Positions 34,348 through 45,669 of a DNA stretch of 64,000 nucleotides are shown here, in pieces. This stretch comes from Phialophora verrucosa. Its lineage: Eukaryota > Ascomycota > Eurotiomycetes > Chaetothyriales > Herpotrichiellaceae. Positions within the stretch are counted from its first letter, which is position 1; every line of letters begins with the position of its first letter. The translations under genes and the position numbers were made by a program. Location: contig MSED01000009.1 of NCBI GenBank assembly GCA_002099365.1, forward strand, positions 1,736,001 through 1,800,000, written 5' to 3'. The notes under the pieces were generated by a model. The model was not told the origin of the DNA, ran no database searches, and saw only the letters and a program-made list of their open reading frames with translations.

Positions 34348-34834
34348 CGGATCACCTGTTCAGCAAGAAGAGGTTGAGTCACACTCACGTGTTTTGACGC
34401 TTATCAGGATTTATTTATCTTGCTGGTCGGCATTCTGTAATACAGGTTACGAGTTGCATGTTAGCAGTCCATGTAGGCGCTCGGGTCGTCGATCCGAGCC
34501 CCCAAATTCCAAAGGTGGGACATGACTTTGGTTGGTTTCACTGCATATTTGCCCTCCGCTGTTCGGCGACAATCCACTCGAGGTAAGCTGATCTTCAATT
34601 GAAGCGAATAAGATTCAATGGGATTGCAACATAGGATGTTCGGGTCTCGTCCTGCCAGTCGATTCAACTTCGGATCAGGAATGCGTGGAGATGACAGCCC
34701 CGACGGATTCGGCTACCGTTTTCCAGAAGGGCCAAATCAGTCTTTCCGGATATTGTCCAGAACGACATGCAGATATAAGAAAACTCTGGGATGCTGAGGA
34801 GAAGTTGCCAAGTCAATAATATTAAGATTCAAAG
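34348..34834. other. Divergent promoter gap, aminotransferase and monooxygenase
   Basis: No gene supported. The two flanking genes point away from each other, so both promoters should lie here. Confidence 0.45.
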
Positions 34835-36750
34835 ATGGGTTCTATCGCCAGCGGTCATATTCAGTCAGAGTCCGACCCTATTCGCATCGAAGACAGAGCA
34901 ATCGACGAGCCTAGACCATTGAAGGCTATATACATTGGTGCCGGAATATCGGGAATACTGGCAGCAATCGCGTTCAGTCGTGCTGTGCCTTCGCTTGATC
35001 TGGTCATTTATGAGAAAAACCCTGAGGTTGGAGGAACGTGGTTCGAAAACAGGTGGGCTCCCAGAATCACCGGCTTCAAAATAGAATGTTAACGTTGTTC
35101 CAGGTATCCGGGTTGTGCTTGTGGTACATTGAAATGAGAGTCCGAAATTTGACAGTCCTGGTCTCACAATAACATCAGATATCCCGGCCCATGCCTATCA
35201 GCTAAGTTTTGAGTCGTGGACCGGTTGGAGCGAGTTCTACGCCGGTGCCCCTGAAATTCTGGAGTACTGGAAAAGGGTAGCAGACAAATACGACATTCGC
35301 AAGCATGTACGCTTCAACCATAAGTGCCTCGAAGCGCGGTGGGATGAGTCAACAGCCAAGTGGAGGGTCAAGCTTCGTAAGCTAGACTTGGACACTGCTG
35401 CCGACGTTGAAGATGAAGCAGATGTGTTGTTCACGGGGACGGGCCTCCTGAATGAATGGAAGTGGCCACAGATCGAAGGACTGCACGATTTCAAGGGTGA
35501 CTTGCTCCACACCGCCAACTGGGATGAACTGTTTGACGCAACAGTGCGTGAAACCCTCTCCAAGTTTGCTCAATTGCCACTAATTTCTGCAGGACAAATC
35601 GGTCGCCGTGATCGGGGCTGGAAGCAGCGGTATCCAAATTGTCCCGGCTCTTGTGTCGAAAGTCAAACACGTGGACCTCTATGTTCGGGGCAAAACGTGG
35701 ATTTCGAATCAACTCAGTGAAGATGTCCTGAAGAGCCGAGTTTCTGACGCCGGCTCAACCAATTTTGTTTACTCTGAGCAGGAGAAGGCATTCTGGAAGG
35801 AGAACTGGGATGAATACCTTGCCTACAGAAAATCCCTTGAATTTCGCCTCCAGGGCTCTTACGAGGTCACCCAATCAGACAGTATCCGGCACCGCATCAA
35901 TCGGAAAACTTATGAGAAAAATATGAGGGAACGTCTACGGGCAAGACCAGAGATTGCCGACTTTTTGATTCCGGATTTTCCTCCCCTTTGCAAGAGGCTT
36001 ACCCCGGGACCAGGTTACCTAGAGGCCCTAACGACTGCCCACGTCCACTTGATCCATGACTCAATCGCTAGAGTCGATGCAGAAGCAGTGATCACCAGTG
36101 ATGGTGTACGAAGGCCTGTGGATGCTATCATCTGTGCCACTGGCTTTGAAACCTCTCCCGGCGCTGGGTTCCCCATCTACGGGCAAAATGGTGTCAATCT
36201 ACGCGAGAAGTACCGGGAGAGACCAGAAACCTACTTGGGTTTCTGTACAGATGGGTTCCCCAATTACTTCCAGTCTCTTGGACCAAACTCTTTCCAGGGT
36301 GCAGGAAGTCTCCTGATTACAATGGAGTATCTACATAAGTATTTCGCCAAAGTCTTACGGGAACTGGCTTATAGTAACGTCAAAACAATCCAACCAAAGC
36401 GCAAGCAGGTCGAGAATTTCACAAATTACTGTGAGACATACTTCAAAGGCACCGTATACAGCGCGGAGTGTGTCAGTTGGTACAAGACTCCTGCATTGGG
36501 GGCAAAAGGTGAGGAGAAAAAGTCGGGAAGGGTCACGGCGTTGTGGCCTGGGAGCAGCTTGCACGCGCTCCACGCGTTCGAGAATGTTCGATGGGAAGAT
36601 TTTGAGCTCGAAATTGGCGACGACAATGACTTTGGCTGGTTTGGTAATGGATGGACAGTGGCAGAGAAAAATATTGGTGAGGATTTGGACGCGTTGACAT
36701 GGTATTTGAAAGCGAGCAATTCTCTGGACGCTCCCCTTCAGCACAAGTAG
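34835..36750 (+). CDS. Baeyer-Villiger-type flavin monooxygenase
   Basis: FAD/NADPH monooxygenase that inserts oxygen into ketones to give esters or lactones. Exons 34835-35052, 35104-35123 (only 20 nt), 35179-35543 and 35593-36750 give 586 residues. FAD loop GAGISG lies at 35-40, followed by GGTWFENRYPGCACDIPAHAY rebuilt over the micro-exon (shown in parts: GGTWFENR, then YPGCACD). The Baeyer-Villiger fingerprint F-x-G-x3-H-x3-W is at 184-194 (FKGDLLHTANW). The NADPH loop GAGSSG is at 208-213, with the C-terminal ATG motif ICATGFE. All signatures are intact. Its place among imino-acid genes suggests an extra oxidative step on a cyclic or keto intermediate, or a separate small pathway; the substrate is unknown. 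Confidence 0.88.
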
Positions 36751-37064
36751 CTGCAAACATCTGTGACAGTGATACCAGGTTCAAACAGAGATCGAACGAT
36801 ATAACTTTGATAACAACCAAATCGAACTTGCTGAATAAATAGAAAGATTGTGGAACCATCCCTTCATCCATCTCCCTTTCCTACTCCCACCACACCATGC
36901 TATGCTGTCACATTTTGTTTCGGGCAACCGCCTAGGTCTTCAATCAAAGCAATCCACCATTCAGGCTCATTTCGGCAAGAAGCTGTAAGAAGTTTTCACG
37001 ATCTAAGGAATGAGTAACATTTGAGAGTAATAGCCAGCGGACATCCATATCAATTACCTCCAGT
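36751..37064. other. Convergent gap, monooxygenase and proline dehydrogenase
   Basis: Facing 3' ends; nothing else seen. Confidence 0.4.
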
Positions 37065-38602
37065 CTATCTGCTAAAAAACAACAACCGGGATTTCAACTC
37101 TGCCCTGACCGCCTTGATGCTGTCCTGTAGCCTGTCTGTGGAAGAAGCATTCTCGACAGCCCGCCGCATCAAAAAATGCATGCATTCTTGGATCGAACCC
37201 CAATTCAGGCATTTATACGCCCGCGGCACGGCTTGAAGATGAACACTGGCGCCAGCGACCGCTCCAGCCTTCTCTTCTGAAGCGGTCTTGCGCAACTGAA
37301 TCAGCTCGCAGCCGACCTCATCGGCCATTCCCTGTAGCTGGCCGAATGCAACGGGGTTTACCTTTGCTCCCTTACGTACCAATTGTTGATAGTGTTTGCT
37401 CAGGAGTCTGATACTGTCTTTGTTGTGCCCAGCCAGGAAGAGGTAGACATTGGGAAATGTGTCTTGGCCTATGGGGCTCAAGTCCTGGGAGAGCAGGTCC
37501 CGTGCGATCGAGTTGTAGTTAGCGTCAGTCTGATCTTTTGTATCCCATATATACTCCCGGTTGTCCTGCTGGATATATGCCCCACGCACCAGCTTGATAC
37601 CAAGAGTCCAACCCTCTTTTTGGGCCAGCTGTAGATGTTTCAAAACGTTCTCCCGAGAATCCTTGAGATATGCTTGTATGGTGTTTGAAACAAGAGCTTG
37701 GCCGTTGTTGTTGTATTTGCGCATGAGGTCGATAGTCCAATCATCTATGGCGCTCTGAAATATTTTCTGCTCTGCATCGATCCAGATCCGACTCTTCTGG
37801 CAAGCGGCCTTCTGACAGAGCCTATCTAACGCATCTACAAGCTGCTTTGGGGGAGGTTGATGCTCTATAAGGGCTTTCGACACATGTTCCCCTGCGCCGG
37901 TATATCTGACCCGTCTGTCAGTGTTGGTTGGTAGTTGGTGGCAAATGCATTAGCTACTTACTTCACGTTCATATAGTCATCTTCTCCAATGCAATCAAGC
38001 GTCTTCAAATTGCCATCTAGCCAGGCTGCGATCTGCGGGTCGGATTTAGCCTGTGATTTTTCTTCGCCCAGGTCTTGTCCTTTGGCTTCATCGTCCAGGA
38101 CAATTTCTCTTCCGTAGCCCAGGATGACGCCGTCATAGCCCATTGCTTTGATCGCGGCCACTGACTTCTTGACTTCAGCCTTATTGATACCGGCACAGAA
38201 CTGGTTATAGACCAGCCTCCTAAGCAAGCTTCCCAGAATGACGTTTCTGTCTGGGTTGAGAAACACGGATTTGGAATGCACAATCCTATCCATGACTTTC
38301 AATGAGATAGACAGAAGGCGAGGTGAAGCAAAACAATATCCCAGGAAAAGTGTCCTCAGCAGTGTCGGAGTCGAGAGAGGGGCTAACGACACCTTGGTCC
38401 CAACAACATCTGACACTAGAGCCTGAGTGGCAGCTGGAGGTAGATGTGCTTCATCGCTCAGCAACCTCTTCGTTCCAGCACCGGTCGAGAGTTGCCGGCG
38501 CACGCTGTCGTGTTTGGCACAAGCGGTAGTTCCCCGACTGAATATGCTTCCTAGTTTGGGTATGATGAAGATACATCTCTGGAAATGAAAATCCTGCATC
38601 AT
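37065..38602 (-). CDS. prnD: Proline dehydrogenase (PRODH), mitochondrial
   Basis: FAD enzyme that oxidises L-proline to P5C at the inner mitochondrial membrane; homologues also take hydroxyproline. Exons 37962-38602 and 37065-37905, phase 2, 493 residues. The N-terminus is Arg/Ser-rich (RGTTACAKHDSVRRQLSTG), as expected for import. The barrel domain shows YNQFCAGINKAEV, MGYDGVILGYGREIV, RIWIDAEQ, MRKYNNNGQALVSNTIQAYL and GIKLVRGAYI with DTK downstream; the C-terminal FAD/substrate helices contain FLAGHNKDS, PVAFGQLQGMADEVG and LMRRAVEN. All are intact. It can play the first step for proline, or for hydroxyproline, in the island. The gene symbol follows Aspergillus by function; orthology was not tested. 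Confidence 0.9.
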
Positions 38603-39543
38603 GTCCTGTCATCCGACCTGAGATACTCGAGTTGTTACCTGGTATATGTGGTACAGGTCTCTTTGAATCTCATCACCAGCGGTCAGCCTATTGTGTTTGA
38701 CTTCGGGGCTCGAGCCGACAGAGGACAGCAGATCTGAAAACACACTTCTCTATGGAGAAATGTCACAGGATACCTCGTAGGGACGCAGAAAATTGACACT
38801 GTGTGCATCACAGTTATCACGAGGGTGGTCAAGCATGTGAGAACTAGTGGAATAGCACTGATCAACGCCCGTTGAATCTAGGGGGCTCCCAGCAATTGCT
38901 CGTCCCACTTCATCGGCTACTATCACCGTGGCATTTCGCCCACATCCTCGTCAAGATAAGGGCACTACGGACCTAGGCTGGTATGCGGAACCACGACCTG
39001 GCGGAAGCTATGTGCGAATAGTGAGGTTCGACTACTGAGCACGGCAGTAAAGATTGGGAGGAGACCGGAGTGTATGCGATCCCTCGGATCGCAGCCGACT
39101 TTGATGTATCGGCGATGTGGATATCGCGTAATGATCCGATTGGCTCACAGTCTCGGAAATGAACCAAAGTCCCTGATCGTCGCGTTTCGATCAGGACTAG
39201 GGCAATGTATCTGCAAAAGATAAGCATTGCATTTGGACCTCATGCGGCTAGCGCGATGGAGCTCTCGTCCGCTTAGAGGTGCTACACGATATACCTGTAA
39301 CAGACTATGACTGTTCCATCAGGACGCCATCTAGCTCCCTTACTGCTTGGTAACGCATGATGGTTGGGACGAGGCAAGGCTTGAGCTTGCCTGTGGACAG
39401 TAGAGCGTCCTGCACCCTTTGCTCTGGTTCATGAGCTATCCTCGTCAGGGATTGTTCTTCATGGCGTAACGGGGCTGCGTTCAGCTCTTCCCAACACTTA
39501 GAACTCAAGAGCCAACTGCGCATTGTCTGTCTGGGCTTGGCTT
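38603..39543. other. Intergenic region between PRODH and second reductase
   Basis: About 940 bp with no supported gene. Short open frames on both strands lack features. It contains the PRODH promoter and may hold decayed sequence, which I cannot identify. Confidence 0.4.
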
Positions 39544-40454
39544 CTACGCGCAGTAATGTATATTATGCTTAGCTATCAAGCCTTGCCGGATGGGATTTGC
39601 AGATGCGAGGGATTCCACCGCCGTGTCGCTGATGGCTGACCTCACTCCTCTTCTCTCTAGACCCAACGTCGCTCTTGCGGTGAAGCTCTTTGGTATCATC
39701 AGTGACCTTTTTAGTTCAGCCGGCTCATCGCCTGGAGCCACCAAGCTAGAGTATCCGCGAATGCACTGGGCTACTACTCCCAAAGCTTGTCCTTGAGGTA
39801 CGCCAGCGATGGCGCCACCGTCTGCGAATGCATCCACTGCCACTGCCACTAAGCCATGAGCAACAGAGGTAAGCGCCATCATCGAGTCGAAAAGTTGACC
39901 TGGGGTGATATATGTGCGTCCGACCTGGTCGAAAATCTGTTTCGTAAGCTGCATCAAGTCGGATTGGGGGGGGGGGCCCTCCATCGAAATCAGCGTAGCG
40001 GACTCGCAGGCTTGCGTGCCCAGCGAGGGCATCACTCGAACAATGTTCCTCCACCTTCCGTCAGACAAAGCCGTCTTTCGCGAGGAGTTTGACAACTGCT
40101 CTTCAATCTCCTCACAGCTACAGCCGGTAGGAATGCTGATAATCAGTTTACCCGCCATGGCATCGCCCATTCCTGGTTCTCTCAGCACTGATGTCAACTG
40201 ACTTGGGGGAAATGACAGAGAATGATCCCGGCGTCTTGTGCAAGCCGGACATTATCGTTGCTGCGAATTTGAACTCGGCCGACAGATGTCCGGAAGTCCT
40301 GTCGTAGCCATTGGGCAGAGGCAACGGTAGAGGCTGACACCTCAAATCGGTATTGGCGCAGGACAGAAATACAGGACTTAATTGTAGCTTGAGCGCCGAG
40401 GCTGAGCTCTGTGTTGCTACCTGGCTGAAAAGCCAACATGACATCGTTGCTCAT
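39544..40454 (-). pseudogene. Second P5C reductase-like gene, frameshifted
   Basis: A ProC-family gene in two frames. From the ATG at 40454 the first frame gives MSNDVMLAF, then QYRFEVSASTVASAQWLRQDF and NDNVRLAQDAGIILC, and ends at a TGA at about 40195. The second frame continues the homology directly as TSVLREPGMGDAMAGKLIIS, then IVRVMPSLGTQACESAT, FDQVGRTYITPGQLFDS and the dimer helices. One missing base at about 40193-40198 explains the break; the only possible intron would be about 15 nt. The nucleotide loop, normally GCGxMG-like, reads QPGSNTEL, so cofactor binding also looks lost. The frame contains an 11-base G run on the plus strand at 39966-39976. Probably inactive. Confidence 0.65.
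39966..39976 (+). repeat. G11 homopolymer inside the reductase remnant
   Basis: Eleven consecutive G on the plus strand (C on the coding strand), coding Gly-Pro-Pro-Pro in the present frame. Such runs slip easily and could also be miscounted in the assembly. Confidence 0.9.
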
Positions 40455-40730
40455 GCGCCCAAACAAATCAGTAATATTATGTTGCCACTGCAAGCTCGAA
40501 AACAGGAACGTCAGTTGTTGGACCCTGCTTCCATAGAGCGGCCAGGGGAGGTTACCGGAGGTGCATTCGCTGTGTACCGGTCATCCCGAGTCCGCCGGCT
40601 TTTCATCCGAACGCGGTACGCTTTATACAATGTGGCACTATCGCAATAGGGTTATCTAGCCCTTCAACGCACTGAGGAGAAGGCGATTCACGAATCAACA
40701 GAAAGACAAGTCGTCAAACGTTGAATCAAC

Positions 40731-42574
40731 ATGACTCTTCTACCGAGATCCTCGGTGGCCAGAAAATTCACACCAGTGCTGCGGCACTTTCGTGGGGCCA
40801 ATGAACCTGTCAATCGCATACAGCGGGCACATTTGTCCCTGTGGTCTCCGCCTTCCTTCGAGAACGAACCAGTGGTAGGTAAACCCTGGTCATTTAGGGC
40901 CATCTTCAATCACTAAGCCGGATATACAGAAAACCTATGCCAAAGGAAGTCCAGAAAGAGCAGAGATCACAGAAGCGCTGGACAAGCTCAAGCAAAGGCT
41001 TCCGGAGAACATCCCTTTGAGGGTGGGTGGAAAGACCGTAAGTCGCTTCGCCTCGTGGGGCACACTCTGCCGTTAACGTCAGTCCTAAGATCAATGAAAA
41101 CTACTCGGAGCGTCAAGAGATTCCATCACGCCACAAGGATTCGGTGGCCAAGTATGCGTCCGCAACTCCCGAGAATGTGAATGCAGCGGTCGACGCCGCC
41201 TTAGAGGCAAAGCCCGCTTGGGAAGACATGCCGTTTGAGGACCGTGCGGCAATCTTTCTTCGAGCCGCGGAGCTAATTGCTGGCAAGTATCGTGCCGAGA
41301 TCAATGCGGCCACGATGCTTGGGCAAAGCAAGAACATCTACCAGGCGGAGATCGATTCCGCCGTCGAGACTGTGGACTTTATCAAATACTATATCCAGCA
41401 ATGTTTTAATCTGTTTGAGACTCAGCCAACCGTGCAAGCGCCGGCGACGTGGAACAAGCTTCTCTACAGACCTCTCGAAGGATTTGTCTATGCAATTGCG
41501 CCATTCAACTTTACAGCTCTAGCCGGTACCCTTGTTATTCCTGCTTCGCTTCTGGGTAACGTCGTGGTATGGAAGCCATCACACTCTGCTCTGCACGCTA
41601 GCTGGGTTCTGTACAAAATATTGTTGGAAGCGGGATTGCCAGAGGATGTCATCCAGTTCGTTCCTGGAGACCCCGTCCTGATTACGGACACGGTCTTGAA
41701 GCGACCTGAATTTGCGGGGCTGTCCTACATCGGTTCTACCGCGGTATTCAAGGAGCTCCTGGGCAAGATAGGAAAGGCGACGGCGGAAGGAAATTTCCGG
41801 AGCTATCCTCGTGTTGTCGGCGAAACGGGTGGCAAGAATTTCCACTTGGTTCATCGCTCGGCTGATGTGCGCAATGCTGTCCTGAACACCATCCGGGCTG
41901 CGTTCGAATATCAAGGCCAAAAGTGCTCGGCTGCTTCTCGAGCATACGTCGCTGAGTCCATCTGGCCCGAATTCCGTGACACCCTGGTCGAACAAACCGA
42001 AAAGCTTAAAGTGGGACAACCTGAGGAGTACGACAGTTTCATCAACGCTGTCATCCACAAGCGCTCATTTAGTGGGCTGAACAGTGTCATTCAAAAGGCC
42101 AAGGAGGATCCTGAGCTCGAGCTCCTGGTTGGTGGGAAGGCGGATGACTCAAAGGGTTATTTTGTCCATCCAACCGTCTATAGGACGATCAATCCCAAGC
42201 ACGACATTATGCAGAGGGAGTTATTTGGGCCCATCCTTTCAATCTACGTCTATCCCGACGCGGACTTCGACAAAATGCCAGAGCTCATTGATTCAACCTC
42301 GACCTATGCCCTGACGGGAAGCATCTTTGCAAGGGATCAGGTTGCGTCTAGAAAGGCCCAACAAGCCCTGAGGCACAGCGCCGGCATGCTCTACCTCAAC
42401 ACCAAATGTACAGGCTCAATTGTCGGACAGCAGCCCTTTGGCGGTAGCCGAGACAGCGGCACCAACGACAAGACTGGTACCACTAATATGTTGTTGCGCT
42501 GGTCTAGCGTTCAAACTATCAAAGAGGAGTTCGGAACCATTGACCAGGTCGCCTATCCTTCGAACCAGGTCTAA
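40731..42574 (+). CDS. prnC: Delta-1-pyrroline-5-carboxylate dehydrogenase (P5CDH)
   Basis: Mitochondrial aldehyde dehydrogenase (ALDH4 family) that oxidises glutamate-5-semialdehyde to glutamate, or 4-hydroxyglutamate semialdehyde to 4-hydroxyglutamate. Exons 40731-40874, 40930-41037 and 41090-42574, all phase 0, 578 residues. The start MTLLPRSSVARKF with RHFRG is a typical mitochondrial presequence. Family landmarks: SERQEIPSRHKDSVAKYASA, FNFTALAGTL, WKPSHSALHASW, GETGGKNF with Glu329, and GQKCSAAS with catalytic Cys363; then FVHPTVYRTINPKHDIMQRE and PFGGSRDSGTNDKTG. Intact. With PRODH this forms the complete proline-to-glutamate route. The gene symbol follows Aspergillus by function. Confidence 0.94.
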
Positions 42575-43098
42575 GACAATGCGGAGCCGAACAAGGCATC
42601 TATCTGCACACTCTCGGGCGCATTTGCTCCCCGATTTAGAAGGGGAAGAGTCGGCAAAAGGTTTCAATGTCAAAAATGGGTTAATCATGTGTTGAAAGGC
42701 GGTGGCTCAAGTAATTATTCGGATCATGCCAGATACAAGCGGCGACGGTCTCGGATCGCTTGGTGATGGCGAAATTTGCATATCGATCATGGCTGCCGGA
42801 GCTTGCTTCCAGTCGTCGTGAGTCAGGAAGTTAAGAAGATCTAGACCGGGTCTCGTACAACGTGGTTATTGTGAACCAAATTGTCTAATCAGACCTGCCT
42901 CAAAATACAATGGTCTTTGTTCCACAACATTGTTTGTTCCCTGAAGCGACAGCGGCCGCCAGCGTGCCGCCAGACACAGCAATACTAGACTTGCTGTTAT
43001 CGGTCTTCGCCCGAGGCCCCTAAGGACGTCCAACACTAGCCACAACACCAGAATGTGCTGTCCATACGGTCTCTCATGAGATCCTGCGTTTGCTGCTG
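42575..43098. other. Convergent gap after P5CDH
   Basis: Facing 3' ends of P5CDH and the reductase-like gene; nothing else supported. Confidence 0.4.
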
Positions 43099-44097
43099 CT
43101 ATAGTGCTGACTTGCTGTTAATCAGAGCGTGTTGGCGCGCCTTGCAAAGAGCATAGAGGGTATCCAACCGTGGCATCGGCACACCGTATCTACGTCCTAG
43201 GCGGACAGCGTTTCCGACAATGGCCTCCACTTCTAATGATCGCCCTTGCTTGACATCCTGAAGCATACTCATCTCCCTCCCGGTTCCAGTTTCGGATCTT
43301 CTTTTCGCTATTGCAAACTTCTCCTTCGCATCGCGTTCGTCGACACCTGGAATGCCGATAGCCGTTGCCAGGTGGACCAATTCCATCATCGATTCCCACA
43401 CCAGCTCTTGTGCGAAGGGATCCAATGTCTGAAGAAACCCGCCATCCGTACACAAAGTAAGGGCGGTGACCGGGTTCCAGGGCCCATTCATGACCAATTT
43501 CTTCCACCGGGACTCCTGGATATTATCGTAGACCTGAGCGCCGCCTCCACCATCGATCATAAGTTGGGCAAATTCGTGTGCCAATCTTTTTACAGCCGGA
43601 GGTGCAACCGCAGGGTAGGTACCCAGTTCGAAAAGATTCAGCATCTCTGTGTATTCGATAACTCCTGGTTGCGGCTGAGTGGCCGGACAATATACGACAC
43701 CGCTAAGGATGGGGTTCTCGGGGAACGCAGTGGCGATCTCCTCTTCGATGTTGATCCCGTTCTGAGCCAGGACGATTGCCGTGTTCTTCCGGCCTTCGAT
43801 GACAGGCCTAATCATATTGGCAAGCGATGGATTTGTGCCAGGAAACGACTTGGAGCACACCAGGATATAGTCATAGACCGTGCGTGGGGAGCATTCTTCC
43901 ACCGACCGAACAAGGTGATTAGGTCTATAGTATTGGTTGCCGTACCTGAGGCTTTTGAGGTGGAATCCCTTTTTTTCAACTGTGTCGAAGTTGGACCGGC
44001 ACACGGCTGTGACGATGCATCCTGCTCGCTGCAGCTGGTACAGGTATACAGCACCAATGCTTCCTACACCAAAAATGAGGACCTTCGGGTGGCTCAT
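43099..44097 (-). CDS. Ketopantoate reductase-like protein (PanE/ApbA family)
   Basis: NADPH-dependent 2-keto-acid reductase family; the best-known member makes pantoate from ketopantoate. No intron, 332 residues from the ATG at 44097. N-terminal Rossmann loop VLIFGVGSIGAVYLYQL; then YDYILVCSKSF, IVLAQNGINIEEE (the NGxN motif) and SGVVYCPATQPQPGVIEY; C-terminal domain with SRWKKLVMNGPWNPVTALT, where Lys and Asn are the usual catalytic residues, and the ending VEAIVGNAVRLGRRYGVPMP. Everything looks intact. Fungi have many members beyond vitamin synthesis, and here a catabolic reduction of a keto acid is more plausible than CoA synthesis. It is followed on the same strand side by the cupin. Confidence 0.85.
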   Translation of the reverse strand: MSHPKVLIFGVGSIGAVYLYQLQRAGCIVTAVCRSNFDTVEKKGFHLKSLRYGNQYYRPNHLVRSVEECSPRTVYDYILVCSKSFPGTNPSLANMIRPVIEGRKNTAIVLAQNGINIEEEIATAFPENPILSGVVYCPATQPQPGVIEYTEMLNLFELGTYPAVAPPAVKRLAHEFAQLMIDGGGGAQVYDNIQESRWKKLVMNGPWNPVTALTLCTDGGFLQTLDPFAQELVWESMMELVHLATAIGIPGVDERDAKEKFAIAKRRSETGTGREMSMLQDVKQGRSLEVEAIVGNAVRLGRRYGVPMPRLDTLYALCKARQHALINSKSAL

Positions 44098-44423
44098 CGT
44101 ACCGTCGGGCTAGGTCCCTAGCTGATCGTGAGAGCCTGGACAGTAGTACGCCACCATTGCGAATTAATATTTAATTGCTTTCTGAGAGAAGGGTTCATTT
44201 AGAGAGCTTAAGACCCACTCCCATGGCCGACATCTCGGTCGGCGCTCCCGGCATCCCCCAGCCTTGCATATTGCCAGTAAGGACACATATTGTGCCGAAA
44301 GAATGAGTCATGGTGTTGCAAGGTCGCAAGATGCAAGATGATCAACTATTGCACGGAAGCTCATTCTTAGAGTGTTTGGAATTACCAAGTTCGTAGGTCA
44401 ACTTCTTATGGACAGCTTTTTAC
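44098..44423. other. Gap between ketopantoate reductase-like gene and cupin
   Basis: Promoter side of the reductase-like gene and 3' side of the cupin; no gene supported. Confidence 0.4.
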
Positions 44424-45113
44424 TCAGAGACGGGCGTGACGATCCACCCCTCTGGACAATGGAATAGTCTTCCACAATCCCACAAGTCCCTCGGGTGCAT
44501 CGCCTAGAAAAGGATCTTTTTCGGGTTTCGGAGTGGTCCAGCTCAGATCAAAGTTGCCAACATCGTCTCCTCCGCGTGAGAAATCCCACTCGCCACAATT
44601 CTTGGGGTATGCACCCATCATGGTAAATCCCGAAAGCTCCAGCTTGTCCAGTGCTTGAGACACATTGTCCGCTTGAATTCCACGACCCTGACCAGGTGTG
44701 AGTAATGCGAAAGGAGTTGCCGGGCTGGCGTTGTACGTCTTGTGCGCTACACCAGCTGGGATCACAAACACGTCGCCAGCTTTCGCCTGGAGTTCGATTC
44801 CACCTTCTTCCTTAGCAGAGCCCCAGGTGCTCTGGTCAAGGTCACTGGAGAGATCTGCCACTCCAAACCGAATTGTAGCAGTTCCGGTCAATACTAACAT
44901 GCATTCGTGGATTCGGGAATGGTAGTGTGACTCCTGAGTAGGTCCATATCGAAAGATCCATTGCGTTTTCCATTCATTGCTATCAAGAAGCTCATGAATT
45001 CTGCCCGGTCGGCGATCAACTTCGGCGAGCAACTCCTTGTAATGAAGCAAAGGCTGTGGAGAGTTGGGAATCAATTTCGTCGGTTTCAGGTGGTATTTGG
45101 AGACTTGAACCAT
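44424..45113 (-). CDS. Cupin-domain protein
   Basis: Small beta-barrel protein, 229 residues, no intron. Cupin motif 1 is seen as HYHSRIHECMLVLTG (two His and a Glu as metal ligands) and motif 2 as AGDVFVIPAGVAHKTY (His). The family is similar to YjlB-type cupins of unknown function. Downstream of the barrel is a conserved segment GFTMMGAYPKNCGEWDFSRG. It may be a metal-dependent dioxygenase, isomerase or sugar/keto-acid binding protein; sequence does not decide. Same strand as the ketopantoate reductase-like gene and the transporter gene beside it, so shared control is possible. Confidence 0.83.
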   Translation of the reverse strand: MVQVSKYHLKPTKLIPNSPQPLLHYKELLAEVDRRPGRIHELLDSNEWKTQWIFRYGPTQESHYHSRIHECMLVLTGTATIRFGVADLSSDLDQSTWGSAKEEGGIELQAKAGDVFVIPAGVAHKTYNASPATPFALLTPGQGRGIQADNVSQALDKLELSGFTMMGAYPKNCGEWDFSRGGDDVGNFDLSWTTPKPEKDPFLGDAPEGLVGLWKTIPLSRGVDRHARL

Positions 45114-45669
45114 TTTTATGAATATATAGCAGTGAGTTCCAAGCGGTAGGATATGTGGTGAGACAAGTTGAAGGAGTACCTGGCTGTCGATTTGAGAATC
45201 GAAATTGCAAACTCCGCCCGATCACGACTGCAAAGGTTTTCTCCAGATCCCAGCTAGATTTCCGTCCTGCTTCCGACTTCTGTGGTCAGTCTGCCAGTAA
45301 GTGAAGTTTGATAGCCGAAGTGCGGGCTCGGTCCACACCTTCTTGTGCAGAGGTTTCGGAAACACTCCCGTGACTTTCGGAGAGGCGACCCGACGAAGCA
45401 TCACGTGGCTTCCGGAATATCTTTCCAGATAGTAACCGGGCCGACTTTTCTAAAGTAGTCCCTGCCCCTGCCACATTCAGCCTCTTCAAACGATCGTGCG
45501 AGCTTGACAATCAGGGCAAAAGTAGATGAGGGGTTTTCACCAGACCAACACAATCCCATTTACTAATATATGTCACTATCACGCAGCTTTCGACCATGAC
45601 GACCAGAATCAGGGCTGAGAGCGAAAGCGCCCCGTCCTCGGAAAACCGCGTCAAGCGTTCAGCTCGAGT
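45114..45669. other. Gap between cupin and transporter
   Basis: No supported gene; cupin promoter and transporter 3' untranslated region. Confidence 0.4.

Noticed and set aside
40196..40210. A tiny intron to repair the second P5C reductase
   Set aside because: GTCAG...CAG would be only about 15 nt, far below any splice-competent size.
43246..44121. 291-codon open frame on the plus strand, antisense to the ketopantoate reductase-like gene
   Set aside because: It mirrors a gene with clear family motifs; the frame itself shows no domain and has a Cys/Arg-rich composition usual for shadow frames.
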